Shown here one piece after another: positions 1-9,713 of a stretch of DNA of 64,000 nt. The DNA is from Alteromonas hispanica (lineage in GTDB: Bacteria; Pseudomonadota; Gammaproteobacteria; Enterobacterales; Alteromonadaceae), in assembly GCF_010500915.1 (NCBI RefSeq), contig NZ_JAAAWP010000003.1:248001-312000 (forward strand), read 5' to 3'. Position 1 is the stretch's first letter, and each line of letters starts with the position of its first letter. The notes under the pieces were generated by a model. It ran no database searches, had not been told where the DNA came from, and was given only the letters and a program-made list of their open reading frames with translations. Position numbers and translations under genes: made by a program.

Positions 1-2675
1 GTAATATGGGAAGAACGTGGGCCGCCTCTGGGAACTTAAGTCTACTAGAACGATTCCCACTAGCGTCTACTGACCTTACGGCAGGCCTTCTTAGCTCTGG
101 ACAATACGGTGCAAACTTAACAGGCAACATAAACATTGCCGATATGATAACCGGCACTGCATTATTTAACGCGCAGTCTGGAAACAGAATGACTCAGCTA
201 AGGTCCAAAACTAATTTAAATGTTCAGCTTCCACGTAAAATTCCCTTCATAGGCGGAACGCGTTTAGGAGGTAAAAGCGCGGAAATGCTGTTCAGAACTG
301 ATCATACCAACAACAACGCTCTTACTGCGTATTTCCAGTCATTGGTAAAATTAGGCTCTATCGATTTAGGAGTTCGCGTCGACTTCTCAGACCCCAAAGA
401 TATCGACTTTGACTTGATTAAAAAGTCCAGTGTTTCAACACCTGTCGCAAGTTTCTCCGCAAATGGTTTAGCGAGTGAAGAGCTCTCCTTTACTATTCCA
501 GAAAATGAAGTGTCTGTTCTCTTTGGCGCTATGACAGACTCAGGTCTTCCAGAAGTCGAATTAGTGCTCCCATCAGGTGATGTGCTTAAAGCGAATGATA
601 TGCTAATTACGCTTGGTGACCCTGGCAACGATACGCTATCCCAATTTGCCTTTAACAACGGTGACAACCAGACGGTAATAGGGCTACAAGCGCCAGTTGG
701 TGGTGAATACACCTTGCGTGTTGTTAACAGTGCAAATCTAACCGCGTTAGAAACCAGCATGGTAATTCCGAAAACACCACCTCAAGCAACGCTATCTAAC
801 ATGCCTGCTAGCATAAATATTAGCGAGACATTGACATTTGAACTGGAACTTTCAAATGTTGACGGGCCCGCCATTGCTGAAATTCAACTAAGAGATGAAT
901 CTGAGACCATAGAGCTAACTCTTGATGAAGTTGCTGTAACACCGGGTTCCAATACAATATCAGTTGCACTACCTTCTGGTATAAATAGCGATGATTTTTA
1001 TATTGTCGGTGTGGTTAGATACGACAACATGACAGTAGAAACTGTGTCGTTAAGTACGCTTTTTGTTGAAAACACAGCAGCACCAGAAGCTCCTACCAAC
1101 ATTGCAGCTACTTTCAGCAACGGCGGCGCTACAGTAAGTTGGGATAAGAGTAATACCACAGATATCGATGCTTATTATATTAAGGTTCTCAACGAAACGC
1201 GGAGGTCTTCTTCAGTAGTGGCTGTTTCAGGTTCGCTTGATAGTTTTGAGCTTGAAAATCTAACCAATGGCGATAATTATACTATTAGCATGGCTGCTTC
1301 TTTAGAAGATGGCCTTCGTAGCAATTTTGTAGGAAATGTCTACGGCTCTCCTATAGGTACTTTCGTATCCGGCTTTACCGACTTAGGCTTTGTCGATGCG
1401 TCGGTGACAGTAGTGTCTGAAACCGAAGTACGCGGCGAGCCTATTAAAGTGAACGCCACTATTGAAAACCGAGGGGACTTCACAGCGTATTCATCTCGAT
1501 TGAATTGCTACTTCTCAGAAGTAAGCGACGCTAACCTTGTTAATAGCACGCTAATTGGAAACTTAGCGCCTGGTGAAACATTAGCGGTAAGTTGCAATAT
1601 TGATCAGACTAAATTCGATAGTATCGGTAATGAAATTTACGTCACTATTGCCGACGTTCAACTACCTGACAACAAGCTCGCCAATAACCATGCTGTCGCT
1701 GAAAACCCTTTCTCTAAGAATGTGGCTCCTGTTGGTATAAGCGACGATATTGCGCTAGATGAAGACACTACTAAAGTACTTGATGTTATCAATAATGATA
1801 CCGACGATAACGGTGATACTTTAAGTATCGAAAGCTTCACTCAGCCATCATTTGGTAGCTTAGCAGTAAATAATGGTGTACTTACTTACACTCCAGACAG
1901 CGATTACTATGGTATGGATAGCTTTACCTACGTAGTCAGCGATGGCGAATTTTCGTCAGAAGAAACTCTTGTTACGTTAGACGTTCTACCAGTGAATGAT
2001 GCGCCTACCATAGCGCCAATTGAAAGCAGTCAAGTATCAGAGGGCAAGCAAATTATGCTTGCTGCGCAGGCTAATGATATTGACAGCGATACACTGACAT
2101 ATACATGGGTGCAAACTGCTGGGACAGAAGTAGGCATTAGCGGTGAAACGACAAACACAATAGAGATACAGGCACCTTACGTAAGTGAAGAGTCACCACT
2201 TACTTTTCTACTTAGTGTATCAGATGGTGATTTAACCACAGACTCTATTGTTGAAGTTGCATTACTTAATGATAACAACGCACCAGAGTTATCGATTGAA
2301 GCACCAGCTGAAGTTAACGAAGGTGAAATCGTAGAAGTCGTTGCGACCTACTCAGATGCAGATAACGATGAGTTAACGGTTGAGTGGAAACAGACTTCAG
2401 GTACACAAGTCGATATCGCGCAAGTTGAAGGAACAACACTTACCTTCGATGCACCCGAAGTATCTGCGGATGAAACACTCTCATTCGAAGTATCAGTAGC
2501 CGACGGTGAACATACGATAACTGAGTCAGTATCTGTAGTTGTTAGTAATGTTTCACCTGCGCCCAGCCCAACGCCTACTCCTGTAGAACAAAGTTCTGGC
2601 GGTGGTAGTACAGGACTATGGTTTGGCTCATTAGGCCTTCTTGCATTGCTAGGTCGTCGTTTAAAACGAAAGTAA
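1..2675 (+). CDS. Multidomain secreted/surface protein with GlyGly-CTERM anchor, 5'-truncated by the window edge
   Basis: The reading frame is open from the first bases, so the true start lies upstream; about 890 residues are visible. In order they show an unassigned N-terminal region, a fibronectin type III-like segment (about residues 360-450), a CARDB-like segment (about 470-560), a Big/VCBS-type repeat with the pattern NDAP...TYTPDSDYYG (about 580-665) and two PKD/REJ-like repeats (about 670-850). The C-terminus is a Gly/Ser-rich stretch, a hydrophobic helix and an RRLKRK tail, the GlyGly-CTERM signal processed by rhombosortase in Alteromonas, Shewanella and Vibrio. The missing N-terminus may be an enzyme such as a subtilisin-like protease, but nothing visible proves that. 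It converges on glmS across the transposon insertion site. Confidence 0.75.
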   Translation, partial: NMGRTWAASGNLSLLERFPLASTDLTAGLLSSGQYGANLTGNINIADMITGTALFNAQSGNRMTQLRSKTNLNVQLPRKIPFIGGTRLGGKSAEMLFRTDHTNNNALTAYFQSLVKLGSIDLGVRVDFSDPKDIDFDLIKKSSVSTPVASFSANGLASEELSFTIPENEVSVLFGAMTDSGLPEVELVLPSGDVLKANDMLITLGDPGNDTLSQFAFNNGDNQTVIGLQAPVGGEYTLRVVNSANLTALETSMVIPKTPPQATLSNMPASINISETLTFELELSNVDGPAIAEIQLRDESETIELTLDEVAVTPGSNTISVALPSGINSDDFYIVGVVRYDNMTVETVSLSTLFVENTAAPEAPTNIAATFSNGGATVSWDKSNTTDIDAYYIKVLNETRRSSSVVAVSGSLDSFELENLTNGDNYTISMAASLEDGLRSNFVGNVYGSPIGTFVSGFTDLGFVDASVTVVSETEVRGEPIKVNATIENRGDFTAYSSRLNCYFSEVSDANLVNSTLIGNLAPGETLAVSCNIDQTKFDSIGNEIYVTIADVQLPDNKLANNHAVAENPFSKNVAPVGISDDIALDEDTTKVLDVINNDTDDNGDTLSIESFTQPSFGSLAVNNGVLTYTPDSDYYGMDSFTYVVSDGEFSSEETLVTLDVLPVNDAPTIAPIESSQVSEGKQIMLAAQANDIDSDTLTYTWVQTAGTEVGISGETTNTIEIQAPYVSEESPLTFLLSVSDGDLTTDSIVEVALLNDNNAPELSIEAPAEVNEGEIVEVVATYSDADNDELTVEWKQTSGTQVDIAQVEGTTLTFDAPEVSADETLSFEVSVADGEHTITESVSVVVSNVSPAPSPTPTPVEQSSGGGSTGLWFGSLGLLALLGRRLKRK

Positions 2676-2688
2676 GATGAACGAAAAA

Positions 2689-2720
2689 AGCTCTAGATAA
2701 ATAATCTAGAGCTTTTTTAT
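2689..2720 (+). terminator. Intrinsic terminator after the GlyGly-CTERM gene
   Basis: A perfect 10-bp stem (AGCTCTAGAT at 2689-2698 and ATCTAGAGCT at 2704-2713) with a 5-nt loop is followed by TTTTTT and preceded by AAAAAA. It could therefore act on both strands. It begins 13 bp after the stop codon. Confidence 0.85.
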
Positions 2721-2880
2721 TACTAGCCTATTTTGATACATTTTATGCCTTATTACAGCATCACTGATAGTCTGTGCCTTTAAGGGGTAGATTATCCGTT
2801 ATCTCGTTTCGCTCATACACCTGCTATCAACTCAGAAATAAATTCAACCTTAATTTAGCTGCTGAGGGTTCCATGGAACC

Positions 2881-2885
2881 ATAAA
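2881..2885. repeat. Target-site duplication (distal copy)
   Basis: ATAAA immediately precedes the TGTATAGTG terminus and matches the pentamer at 43826-43830. Five bp is the known duplication size for Tn7. Confidence 0.95.
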
Positions 2886-3000
2886 TGTATAGTGACATTA
2901 TAGTTTGATATGAAAAATAGCATTTTAAGATAATTCAAAGAAGTAATGTTTGATAAATTTGTGCTAAATAATAGTCATAGTTTCGACATTATAGTTTGAA
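2886..3000. repeat. Transposon left end with three spaced TnsB-type sites
   Basis: Two sites carry the core ACATTATAGTTTGA, at 2895-2909 and 2986-2999. A degenerate site (GTAATGTTTGAT) lies at 2943-2954. All have the same orientation and are spaced about 40-48 bp apart over 115 bp. Tn7-L likewise has three separated TnsB sites. Assignment to TnsB is by analogy. Confidence 0.85.
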
Positions 3001-3117
3001 AATTTTTGGTCGCTCTTAAATTAAGAACTAAATCTTCAGGCACGGGCTAGAGGTTATTTCAATGAGTTGAATATTTGACAGCTCCAACAACGTTTAATTC
3101 ATAAGTTCCCCAAAAAA

Positions 3118-3141
3118 AACAGTGACGATAAAGTCACTGTT
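3118..3141 (-). terminator. Intrinsic terminator of the phosphosignalling gene cluster
   Basis: A 9-bp perfect stem (AACAGTGAC / GTCACTGTT) with a 6-nt loop is followed on the minus strand by a run of T (complement of the A run at 3112-3117). It lies about 55 bp after the last gene of the cluster and just inside the transposon left end, so it would shield the end from cargo transcription. Confidence 0.85.
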
Positions 3142-3196
3142 ATCTATTGTCCGGAAGTCTTTAAATTCCGTTTAGAATCTTTCTAATTTTAGTTTC

Positions 3197-3823
3197 TTAG
3201 AACCTAAACGAGACACCTATTTCAGGTCCATGCATATTGGCTTCTGAGCCCGGTATACCTAATGCTCTATAACGAATATATGCTCCACCGTCACCTATTG
3301 AAACGTTATATCCAAACGCCGCATCATAAGTGATGCCAACAATCCATTTTTCATCTTTCTCATTCCCAAAAAACTCCTCTTCTAAATAGCCTACGCCGAG
3401 CCCAACTGTTGCATTTGCTATAAAGCCGTGACCCGACCCAACTTCCCAATATGCGCCGTACCCATACTCATAAAACAAGCCATAGCCTTCTTCTGATTCA
3501 TCTCCCTCGTTAAAAACGTCTTTGAGATATACAGCTCTATAGCCCGACAAAACGTAATAGTTGTCCTTTAAATCTCTGTTCAGATACTGAAAGTCATGCC
3601 TAACAATTTCATCCTCAGGATGCTCAGCTCCAGATTCAGCACCGTACAAATAACTGAACAAGAAATCATCTCCGTCGGATTCCTGCCCACCATAAGTGAA
3701 CTGGTAATGGTTAGCATCAAGGTCAAGACCTGTGTATTCCCCTGTTGAATATCGAAGCGTCAACGTATCAGCAAGCGAATTAAAAGATGCAAATAAGCAA
3801 ATTATTCCAAGTATTTTTTTCAT
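3197..3823 (-). CDS. Predicted outer-membrane beta-barrel-like protein
   Basis: The 208-aa protein has an N-terminal signal peptide (MKKILGIICLFASFNSLA, cleavage near residue 18). The rest alternates aromatic and Gly/Asp-rich segments, many ending in Tyr/Phe, and terminates in GVSFRF. A C-terminal Phe with alternating hydrophobics is the usual signal for outer-membrane barrels. I do not recognise the family. It starts 12 bp after the neighbouring kinase gene, so it is the last gene of the cluster. If it is a barrel it could be the surface-exposed end of the signalling pathway; that role is inferred from position only. Confidence 0.65.
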   Translation of the reverse strand: MKKILGIICLFASFNSLADTLTLRYSTGEYTGLDLDANHYQFTYGGQESDGDDFLFSYLYGAESGAEHPEDEIVRHDFQYLNRDLKDNYYVLSGYRAVYLKDVFNEGDESEEGYGLFYEYGYGAYWEVGSGHGFIANATVGLGVGYLEEEFFGNEKDEKWIVGITYDAAFGYNVSIGDGGAYIRYRALGIPGSEANMHGPEIGVSFRF

Positions 3824-3835
3824 ATGAATGTCCTT

Positions 3836-5497
3836 TTATGGTGGTGGTATTCTCTCGAGCTTTTTCCGCTCTACTTCTTCTTTTTGCAACTCATCAGATT
3901 CAGCTCTTATCTGTTTTAAGAGCCCCTCTTGACGATTCTTTTCTCTGTTCAAAGTTATTAACTGTTGCTCTAACTCGAATTTTTGTTTTTGAAACTCTTT
4001 GATTTGAGCCAAGTCTGCACCGCTATCGGCAATAGCTCTTAACTCATCAAGTTTTGATTGGATTGATTTTTGCTCATTTTCAAGTTGTGCATATTTTTCT
4101 TGTTCTTCCCTTGAAAGGTTCCTCAAATCAGATATTTGTTTTTCGTACGCGGCCCGTTCTTCACCGAGCTTCTTGAAGATCTTTTCATTGAGTTCTGCCA
4201 ATCGGGCGTCACCGGGTAAGACTGTGAAGCCTCGTTCTAAATTCTCGAAAGCACTTTTATAGTTTCCAGTGGATAGGCTGTTTTCAGCCTTTCGAATATA
4301 GATAGATGCTATTTTTTCCAATCCGCTTAAAGCTTTTTCGTTCACTGGAGAAATTAGCAAAGCTTGTTTGAATTTTTCAGCTGCGTTGCTTCCTCTGGGA
4401 TAAACATAATTCTCCTTATCTAAAAGTTCTTTAGCTTGGGTAAGCAGCTGTGCTAGTTCTTCTTTTCGCTCTACTTCTTGAGCATTTTTACTTGCTTCAA
4501 GTGATTCAATCCGCGCTTGACTAGAAACCATTGCAGAGTTGGCCCTTGCTTTTGTTTTTTTTGCTTCTTCATAAAAATAGAGGGCAGTTACAAATGCAGC
4601 CGCACAAATACTCCCACCAATTCCCCATACCAAAGGAGATACAGATTTTTTATTGTGAGCTTTTAGCACATGAGTAGCATGTTTAGGACGTTTAAATCGT
4701 TGCCCTGCATTAATAGCATCAAAATCTTTTCTCACTTGATTAACATGTGAATATCGATTATCAGGCGATTTGGCACAAAGGTTGTCAATTAACGGCTGGT
4801 AGTGAGACAGATTTTCAGGAAGAAGTGGTATCGGCTCGTTAATATGCATCAACCCAATCGCAAAGGTATCTTCTGAGTCATAGGGCTTAACCCCTGCTAA
4901 GGCTTCGTATAGCACAATGCCCAAGCTGTAGAAGTCTGCTCTGCCATCTAATGACTGCCCTCTGGCCTGTTCGGGACTCATATAATGCGGGGTGCCGATA
5001 GACATACCCGTCCCTGTCATTTTAGTTCCTGAGACAACAGCTTTAGCAATACCAAAATCAGAAAGTACGGCACTGCCATTTGAACGAAATAGAATATTTT
5101 CTGACTTTACATCACGATGCACATACCCTTTGCCATGCGCATAACTAAGTGCTTCTGCCACATCTAAAACTGAACTGAAAATCTGCTCTGACGAAATTCC
5201 TTTTTCTAAGTTGTCTTTCAGATCACCAGCATCTACGTACTCCATCACGATGTAATTGAGATGGTTGTATACGCCCATATCAAATACTCCAACGATATTA
5301 GGATGTTGGAGCTCAGCGACTATTTTTGCTTCTTTTAAAAACCTTTCACTAAAATCTCTGTCAGCAGCCAGTGCCGGAGCCATTATTTTGAGAGCCACTT
5401 CACGATTTACAGATTCTTGTAATGCAAGATACACGGTTGCCATACCGCCAGAACCGAGTTCCTTTATCATCCTGTATCCGGGGATTTCGATAGACAC
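3836..5497 (-). CDS. Membrane-bound Hanks-type Ser/Thr kinase with periplasmic coiled coil
   Basis: The 553-aa protein has a complete kinase domain at residues 8-265: glycine loop LGSGGMATVY, Lys37, HRD at 127-129, DFG at 147-149 and GTPHYMSPEQ. A single transmembrane helix follows at about 289-308. The C-terminal half is Glu/Lys/Gln-rich, contains coiled coils (about 311-350 and 440-550) and ends in IPPP. It has no FGE domain, unlike the other two kinases here, and no PASTA repeats. The start overlaps the upstream lipoprotein stop by one base, implying translational coupling. The expected role is phosphorylating Ser/Thr on the neighbouring FHA proteins, countered by the PP2C gene in the same cluster. 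Confidence 0.9.
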   Translation of the reverse strand: MSIEIPGYRMIKELGSGGMATVYLALQESVNREVALKIMAPALAADRDFSERFLKEAKIVAELQHPNIVGVFDMGVYNHLNYIVMEYVDAGDLKDNLEKGISSEQIFSSVLDVAEALSYAHGKGYVHRDVKSENILFRSNGSAVLSDFGIAKAVVSGTKMTGTGMSIGTPHYMSPEQARGQSLDGRADFYSLGIVLYEALAGVKPYDSEDTFAIGLMHINEPIPLLPENLSHYQPLIDNLCAKSPDNRYSHVNQVRKDFDAINAGQRFKRPKHATHVLKAHNKKSVSPLVWGIGGSICAAAFVTALYFYEEAKKTKARANSAMVSSQARIESLEASKNAQEVERKEELAQLLTQAKELLDKENYVYPRGSNAAEKFKQALLISPVNEKALSGLEKIASIYIRKAENSLSTGNYKSAFENLERGFTVLPGDARLAELNEKIFKKLGEERAAYEKQISDLRNLSREEQEKYAQLENEQKSIQSKLDELRAIADSGADLAQIKEFQKQKFELEQQLITLNREKNRQEGLLKQIRAESDELQKEEVERKKLERIPPP

Positions 5498-7239
5498 TAG
5501 ATTGCCTCCTTGCGCCTAAAGAAAGTATCTGATTCGGGTTCTTTTACGTCTTCCCCAACCGCATAATTCACGGAAAGTTGACGAAGCTGATGATTGTTTT
5601 GCTTATCAAGGTAACGTATCAACCATACTCGGTTGTATTGACCACTAATGTCATGCGGACCAATCTCATTAACATTTAAATCTAACGAGCTGGCAAGTGG
5701 GCCTGACTTTTCAATCACTTCATACTTCCATGTCTCATCTGGCAACTGTGTGAAGCGCTGGATGCTCTCAACTTCACCATCCTCGATTAATTTCACCAGA
5801 CTTTTCTCATTTATCTTCAGTCGTGACTTGTTAAGCGTTAATGCTGATAAATCACCTGCTTCGCTCACTACTAAGACCTTAAGCGGAGATTTTGACCATG
5901 AAATGGATTTTGTGCCAGATGATGCTTTGACTTGATGGAAGCCTATAAGTGGGGTGACAGAAATGTCATTTTGCCCTAATCTGACATCAGCCCCCCCTAT
6001 GGTAACAATTGTCATTTCAGAATCATGATCAGGCAGCTCAATACTCTTCAAGCTATGCATTGATGAATCAAGGTCTAATATTGGATTGGTATTGCGACTT
6101 CGATACAGATGGTAAGCTAGGGTCGTAATGAGCGACGTACCTTGACTCAATTGGATTGAAGAAACCTCATCATCCTGAAAATTATGCTTATTGGGAGATT
6201 GCGTCCATAGCGACTTAACTTGCTCGTTGAAAACGCGGCCTTGCTTCGAACTGCGCTTCCAGATTAGATATGCATAATCACCTTGGTCTACTTCGATGCG
6301 GTCGCCAACGCGCAGAAGCGTAAACAATGCCTTGGCAAAATCTTGCTCTGACATTTTGCCCTTATCTGTAAGCTCTTCTATTTCAAACGATACACTAATA
6401 GGGCTTTGCACTCTGGCATTTCGATATCGCTGCTCTTCTTCCGCTTTCAATCTTGCGGCTTTTTGTTGTTGAAGCTCTGCTGCTACAATGGCTGAATACC
6501 ATTTAGACTCAAATAACTGCTCTGAGGATAAGAGGTTAACAGTAAACTCATTTGAACCATCCTGAACGAATTCAAAGGAAGCTTCACCCACAACTCTGGT
6601 TTCGTCATTTATTTGCTTTACAGCAGATACGCTGTAACTTCCGAACGGCAGCTGATCAATAGCAAATGGAGTAATACCCTCCATATCGTTAACTAGTACG
6701 CTCGCACCAGAAGGATTGGAATCGATAACAAATGAACCTGACGTAGGAATGGGCTTTAAATCGAAGTGATAGTTAAAGGCTTCTCCTGTGGTTATCTCGA
6801 TAGACGTCTCTAGCGGATAAAAACCGTGGGACGATACAACCAACTTATAAGGCCCAGAATCGAGCTCACCCGTAAATTTTGAACTAAACTTCTCATCTGC
6901 AATTTCTAATATTGCCTCACTGGGTGAAACGGTTATTTCACCCTCGGCGAATCCTTGGCCGGGTGAAAGTTTCAAAAGTTGCTTTTGCCCCCTTTCAACC
7001 AATACTGTATGTACTTTGTCTCTGTGCCACGGTTTTTTGACCAAAAAATGGTATTCGCCCGGTTTTAATTCAAGATTGGTATCCCCTTCACCATTGATGA
7101 ATACACCACTCTCAGGAATGGTATATACGCCATCTATTAACGATACTGTTTCTGGTAGCTCTGGCTCTGTGCTTGCACACCCGCCGATAAAGACTGCCAG
7201 CAACACCAGTTGACTTAGCTTTAAACCTATTACTTTCAT
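5497..7239 (-). CDS. PEGA-domain lipoprotein with C-terminal DUF4384-like region
   Basis: The 580-aa protein has a lipoprotein signal with lipobox FIGGC (Cys21). Residues 30-240 hold about three PEGA-type beta domains (patterns such as GPYKLVVSSHGFYPLE and GSFVIDSNPSGASVLVNDMEG). Residues 285-395 resemble the DUF4384 beta domain often found beside bacterial Ser/Thr kinases (FEIEELTDKGKMSEQDF...VGDRIEV). PEGA domains are surface-layer or protein-binding modules, so this is probably an envelope scaffold or ligand receptor for the pathway. It is followed directly by the kinase gene with a one-base overlap. The function is inferred. Confidence 0.75.
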   Translation of the reverse strand: MKVIGLKLSQLVLLAVFIGGCASTEPELPETVSLIDGVYTIPESGVFINGEGDTNLELKPGEYHFLVKKPWHRDKVHTVLVERGQKQLLKLSPGQGFAEGEITVSPSEAILEIADEKFSSKFTGELDSGPYKLVVSSHGFYPLETSIEITTGEAFNYHFDLKPIPTSGSFVIDSNPSGASVLVNDMEGITPFAIDQLPFGSYSVSAVKQINDETRVVGEASFEFVQDGSNEFTVNLLSSEQLFESKWYSAIVAAELQQQKAARLKAEEEQRYRNARVQSPISVSFEIEELTDKGKMSEQDFAKALFTLLRVGDRIEVDQGDYAYLIWKRSSKQGRVFNEQVKSLWTQSPNKHNFQDDEVSSIQLSQGTSLITTLAYHLYRSRNTNPILDLDSSMHSLKSIELPDHDSEMTIVTIGGADVRLGQNDISVTPLIGFHQVKASSGTKSISWSKSPLKVLVVSEAGDLSALTLNKSRLKINEKSLVKLIEDGEVESIQRFTQLPDETWKYEVIEKSGPLASSLDLNVNEIGPHDISGQYNRVWLIRYLDKQNNHQLRQLSVNYAVGEDVKEPESDTFFRRKEAI

Positions 7240-7259
7240 AGAAGGCTACTCCGTTAGTC

Positions 7260-9713
7260 CTACTTGCGGCCTAAAAACTCACCAACAACAGCCTCACCTT
7301 TTCTCGTTGTTCTGTTAAGTGAGTAGGCTGAAATTACTCCGTTGCCGCTTGATATTATGACGTCAAGCATGCTGTCATTGTTGATATCTCCCAGCAACGG
7401 TGAGGCAACAACTTTATCACTGCCAGTAATTTTTACCTGTAGTGAAGGACGGAGTCGATTGGTGTATGTAACCACTAGTGAGCCCTTTGCGTCCAGCATA
7501 AAGAGTTCGGGTATATCGTCGTCATTGATATCATATAAAGCATTGGTTGACATGAACTGGCCTGGTACATTGCCGGAGTTCAGATCTTCACCGTATTGAG
7601 CACTTAGGACAAAAACGTTTCCATTCTCAGATATAGCAATAATGTCATCAATACCATCACCATTGGCGTCACTGATTATTGGAGTTGAAAAGAAAGTATT
7701 ACCTTCAAGGACATTCCAGGTAACGCGACCACTGGATGCATCTATTGCGGCGACACCTTGTTTTTCAGTCGCCACGATGACGAGATTTAACCCACCATCA
7801 TCGTAAAAAGCAGGCGAGGCATACTTCACTTTTCCTACATCCGCTTCCCACAGTTGCCATGCCTTATCATTCTGAGCAGAAATCGCCATCACTTGACCGC
7901 GATCGGTAACAGACACAATATCTACCACGCCGTCACCATTTAAATCGGCGGATAGCGGTGAAGTGATCACACTGCCGTTAATAGACTCAGCAGTATTCCA
8001 GATTTGCCAGCCCCTGTTGCCATTTAGTGCAACAAGTCCTTTGTTCTTGGTTGGCACAATGACATCCAACACCCCGTCATTATCTACATCGGCAATGGCC
8101 GGTTTATTAACTACATCACCTAAATTCAAATTTTCATCGCTTGTCCAGAGGGTTTGTCCCTTACTGTCTAAAGCTCTGACAATACCCTCGCTGGTAGCAA
8201 CAATAACATCAAGTTTGTTATCACCAGTCACATCAGCCAAAGCTACAGAAGCATTGATAGAACCTGGCAACTCTGCTTGATAAATTTGTTTTCCTTCCTG
8301 GCCATCCAACGCGGTTACAAAGCCTTTTTGATCCGCCACTATGATGTCTAAAAAGCCATCATCATTGATATCACCTAGCGCAGGAGTTGCCGTTACACCG
8401 TGATATTGAGGTAAGGACACTGACCAAGTTTTACCTGCTTGCAGCTTTGCTTCGATTTGAGCAGGTGAGCCACCGGTCAGAAAAGGCGTTACTTCATCCT
8501 TAAACAGCATGAATCCCATCACTAAAGCGACGACAAAGAATCCAGCAACACCGTAAACCCAGGAAGGGAGCTGCTTTTTGCTTGCTGACGCAATGGTTTG
8601 TGTTGCAGCTGGCATCGCCTTTGTTGCAGTTGACTTGGTAGCACTGGCGTCTTCAAAAACACAGTTCACCTCGCCAAATCGAAGTTTATCCCCAGACTTT
8701 AAAAGGCTTAAATTAGTTTTCTTACCATTGACGTAAGTGCCGTTAGTACTTCCTTGGTCAGTCAACTTCCATTCGTCATTTACCTTTTCAAGCAATGCAT
8801 GACTGCTTGATACGGAGTCCGTATTCAATACAATGTCATTGGTATCTGTACGACCAAGGGTGTAGCGATTTTTATCTAGTGGTATTGTCTTTGGTGTTGC
8901 TCCACCGACAATTTTTAAGCAGGATGCGGGCGCTTTAAATACTGTAGTTTTATTCGCGTCTACTGCTGGGCGTGTTTGTGTTTTATTTGGATCAACAGCC
9001 CCTCGAACTTGCGTCTTATTCGGGTCAACTGCTGCTCTAACCTGTGTCTTATTATTATCGACTGGGCCTTCAAACGTAAACTCAATCGTATCAAATTTCA
9101 CTTTATCGCCGGTGCTTAGCGTGGTTGTAGTGATCTTTTGACCATTGACGTAGGTACCATTTGCAGAGTTAGTGTCCTCAATTTTTACTGTATTGCCAGT
9201 GACTGTTATTTTGGCGTGTTGGCGGCTTATCGCCTGATCAGAAATCGTTATATCGCAACTGTCTTCCCGACCAACTATCTGTTCACCTTTAAGTGTAAAT
9301 GTAGAGTTTGCGCCAACGAGCTTGAAGCCGGCTGCTGGTGAAACTTGGGTCTGAGCAGACAAGCCGGCTCGTGCTGCACTAGCGAGATCTTCTTCGGTTA
9401 TAGCAGCATTGACTTGAGTTGGGCGCCTGCCTTGTGGGTCTGTCAGCTCAAATTCTAACGAAGCAAATCGAATAGCGTCCCATGCTTTTACACGTATCCT
9501 GCCATTAAGAGGTTTGCCGTTGACAAAAGTACCGTTACTACTACCAAGATCGACAAGAAAAACATCATCATCCTCACAGTGAAATTCGGCATGAAAGCCT
9601 GAAATATCAGCATCGGAAAGCGCTATTAAATTTGATGCATCACGCCCAACAGTGATCCTGGGCTTATCTAAATCAATGGATTCTCCATTTTTCTTATTTT
9701 GGAGTATTAGCAT
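7260..9713 (-). CDS. Triple-FHA membrane protein with FG-GAP/VCBS beta-propeller ectodomain
   Basis: The 817-aa protein has three FHA domains (about residues 1-93, 130-215 and 265-355), each with the GR, S-x-x-H and N-G signature of phosphothreonine binding. A transmembrane helix lies at 386-403. The C-terminal 400 residues are FG-GAP repeats of the form LGDINDDGFLDIIVADQ, predicting a calcium-binding propeller outside the cytoplasm. Between FHA2 and FHA3 is a tandem NKTQ repeat (residues 221-258). It would couple an extracytoplasmic propeller to phosphothreonine recognition inside. The start overlaps the end of the PP2C gene by 20 bp. Confidence 0.88.
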   Translation of the reverse strand: MLILQNKKNGESIDLDKPRITVGRDASNLIALSDADISGFHAEFHCEDDDVFLVDLGSSNGTFVNGKPLNGRIRVKAWDAIRFASLEFELTDPQGRRPTQVNAAITEEDLASAARAGLSAQTQVSPAAGFKLVGANSTFTLKGEQIVGREDSCDITISDQAISRQHAKITVTGNTVKIEDTNSANGTYVNGQKITTTTLSTGDKVKFDTIEFTFEGPVDNNKTQVRAAVDPNKTQVRGAVDPNKTQTRPAVDANKTTVFKAPASCLKIVGGATPKTIPLDKNRYTLGRTDTNDIVLNTDSVSSSHALLEKVNDEWKLTDQGSTNGTYVNGKKTNLSLLKSGDKLRFGEVNCVFEDASATKSTATKAMPAATQTIASASKKQLPSWVYGVAGFFVVALVMGFMLFKDEVTPFLTGGSPAQIEAKLQAGKTWSVSLPQYHGVTATPALGDINDDGFLDIIVADQKGFVTALDGQEGKQIYQAELPGSINASVALADVTGDNKLDVIVATSEGIVRALDSKGQTLWTSDENLNLGDVVNKPAIADVDNDGVLDVIVPTKNKGLVALNGNRGWQIWNTAESINGSVITSPLSADLNGDGVVDIVSVTDRGQVMAISAQNDKAWQLWEADVGKVKYASPAFYDDGGLNLVIVATEKQGVAAIDASSGRVTWNVLEGNTFFSTPIISDANGDGIDDIIAISENGNVFVLSAQYGEDLNSGNVPGQFMSTNALYDINDDDIPELFMLDAKGSLVVTYTNRLRPSLQVKITGSDKVVASPLLGDINNDSMLDVIISSGNGVISAYSLNRTTRKGEAVVGEFLGRK
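8940..9053 (-). repeat. Tandem 11-12-residue NKTQ repeats between FHA domains
   Basis: Four units encode NKTQVRAAVDP, NKTQVRGAVDP, NKTQTRPAVDA and NKTTVFKA. The DNA is correspondingly repetitive (for example the units near 8956-8992 and 8992-9028). Each unit offers a threonine next to FHA domains, so these are candidate kinase acceptor sites. The same NKTQ motif recurs in the linker of the FHA-DUF805 protein. Confidence 0.8.

Noticed and set aside
302..760. A 152-codon minus-strand frame inside the GlyGly-CTERM gene.
   Set aside because: It is antisense to a well-supported multidomain protein and has no family resemblance.
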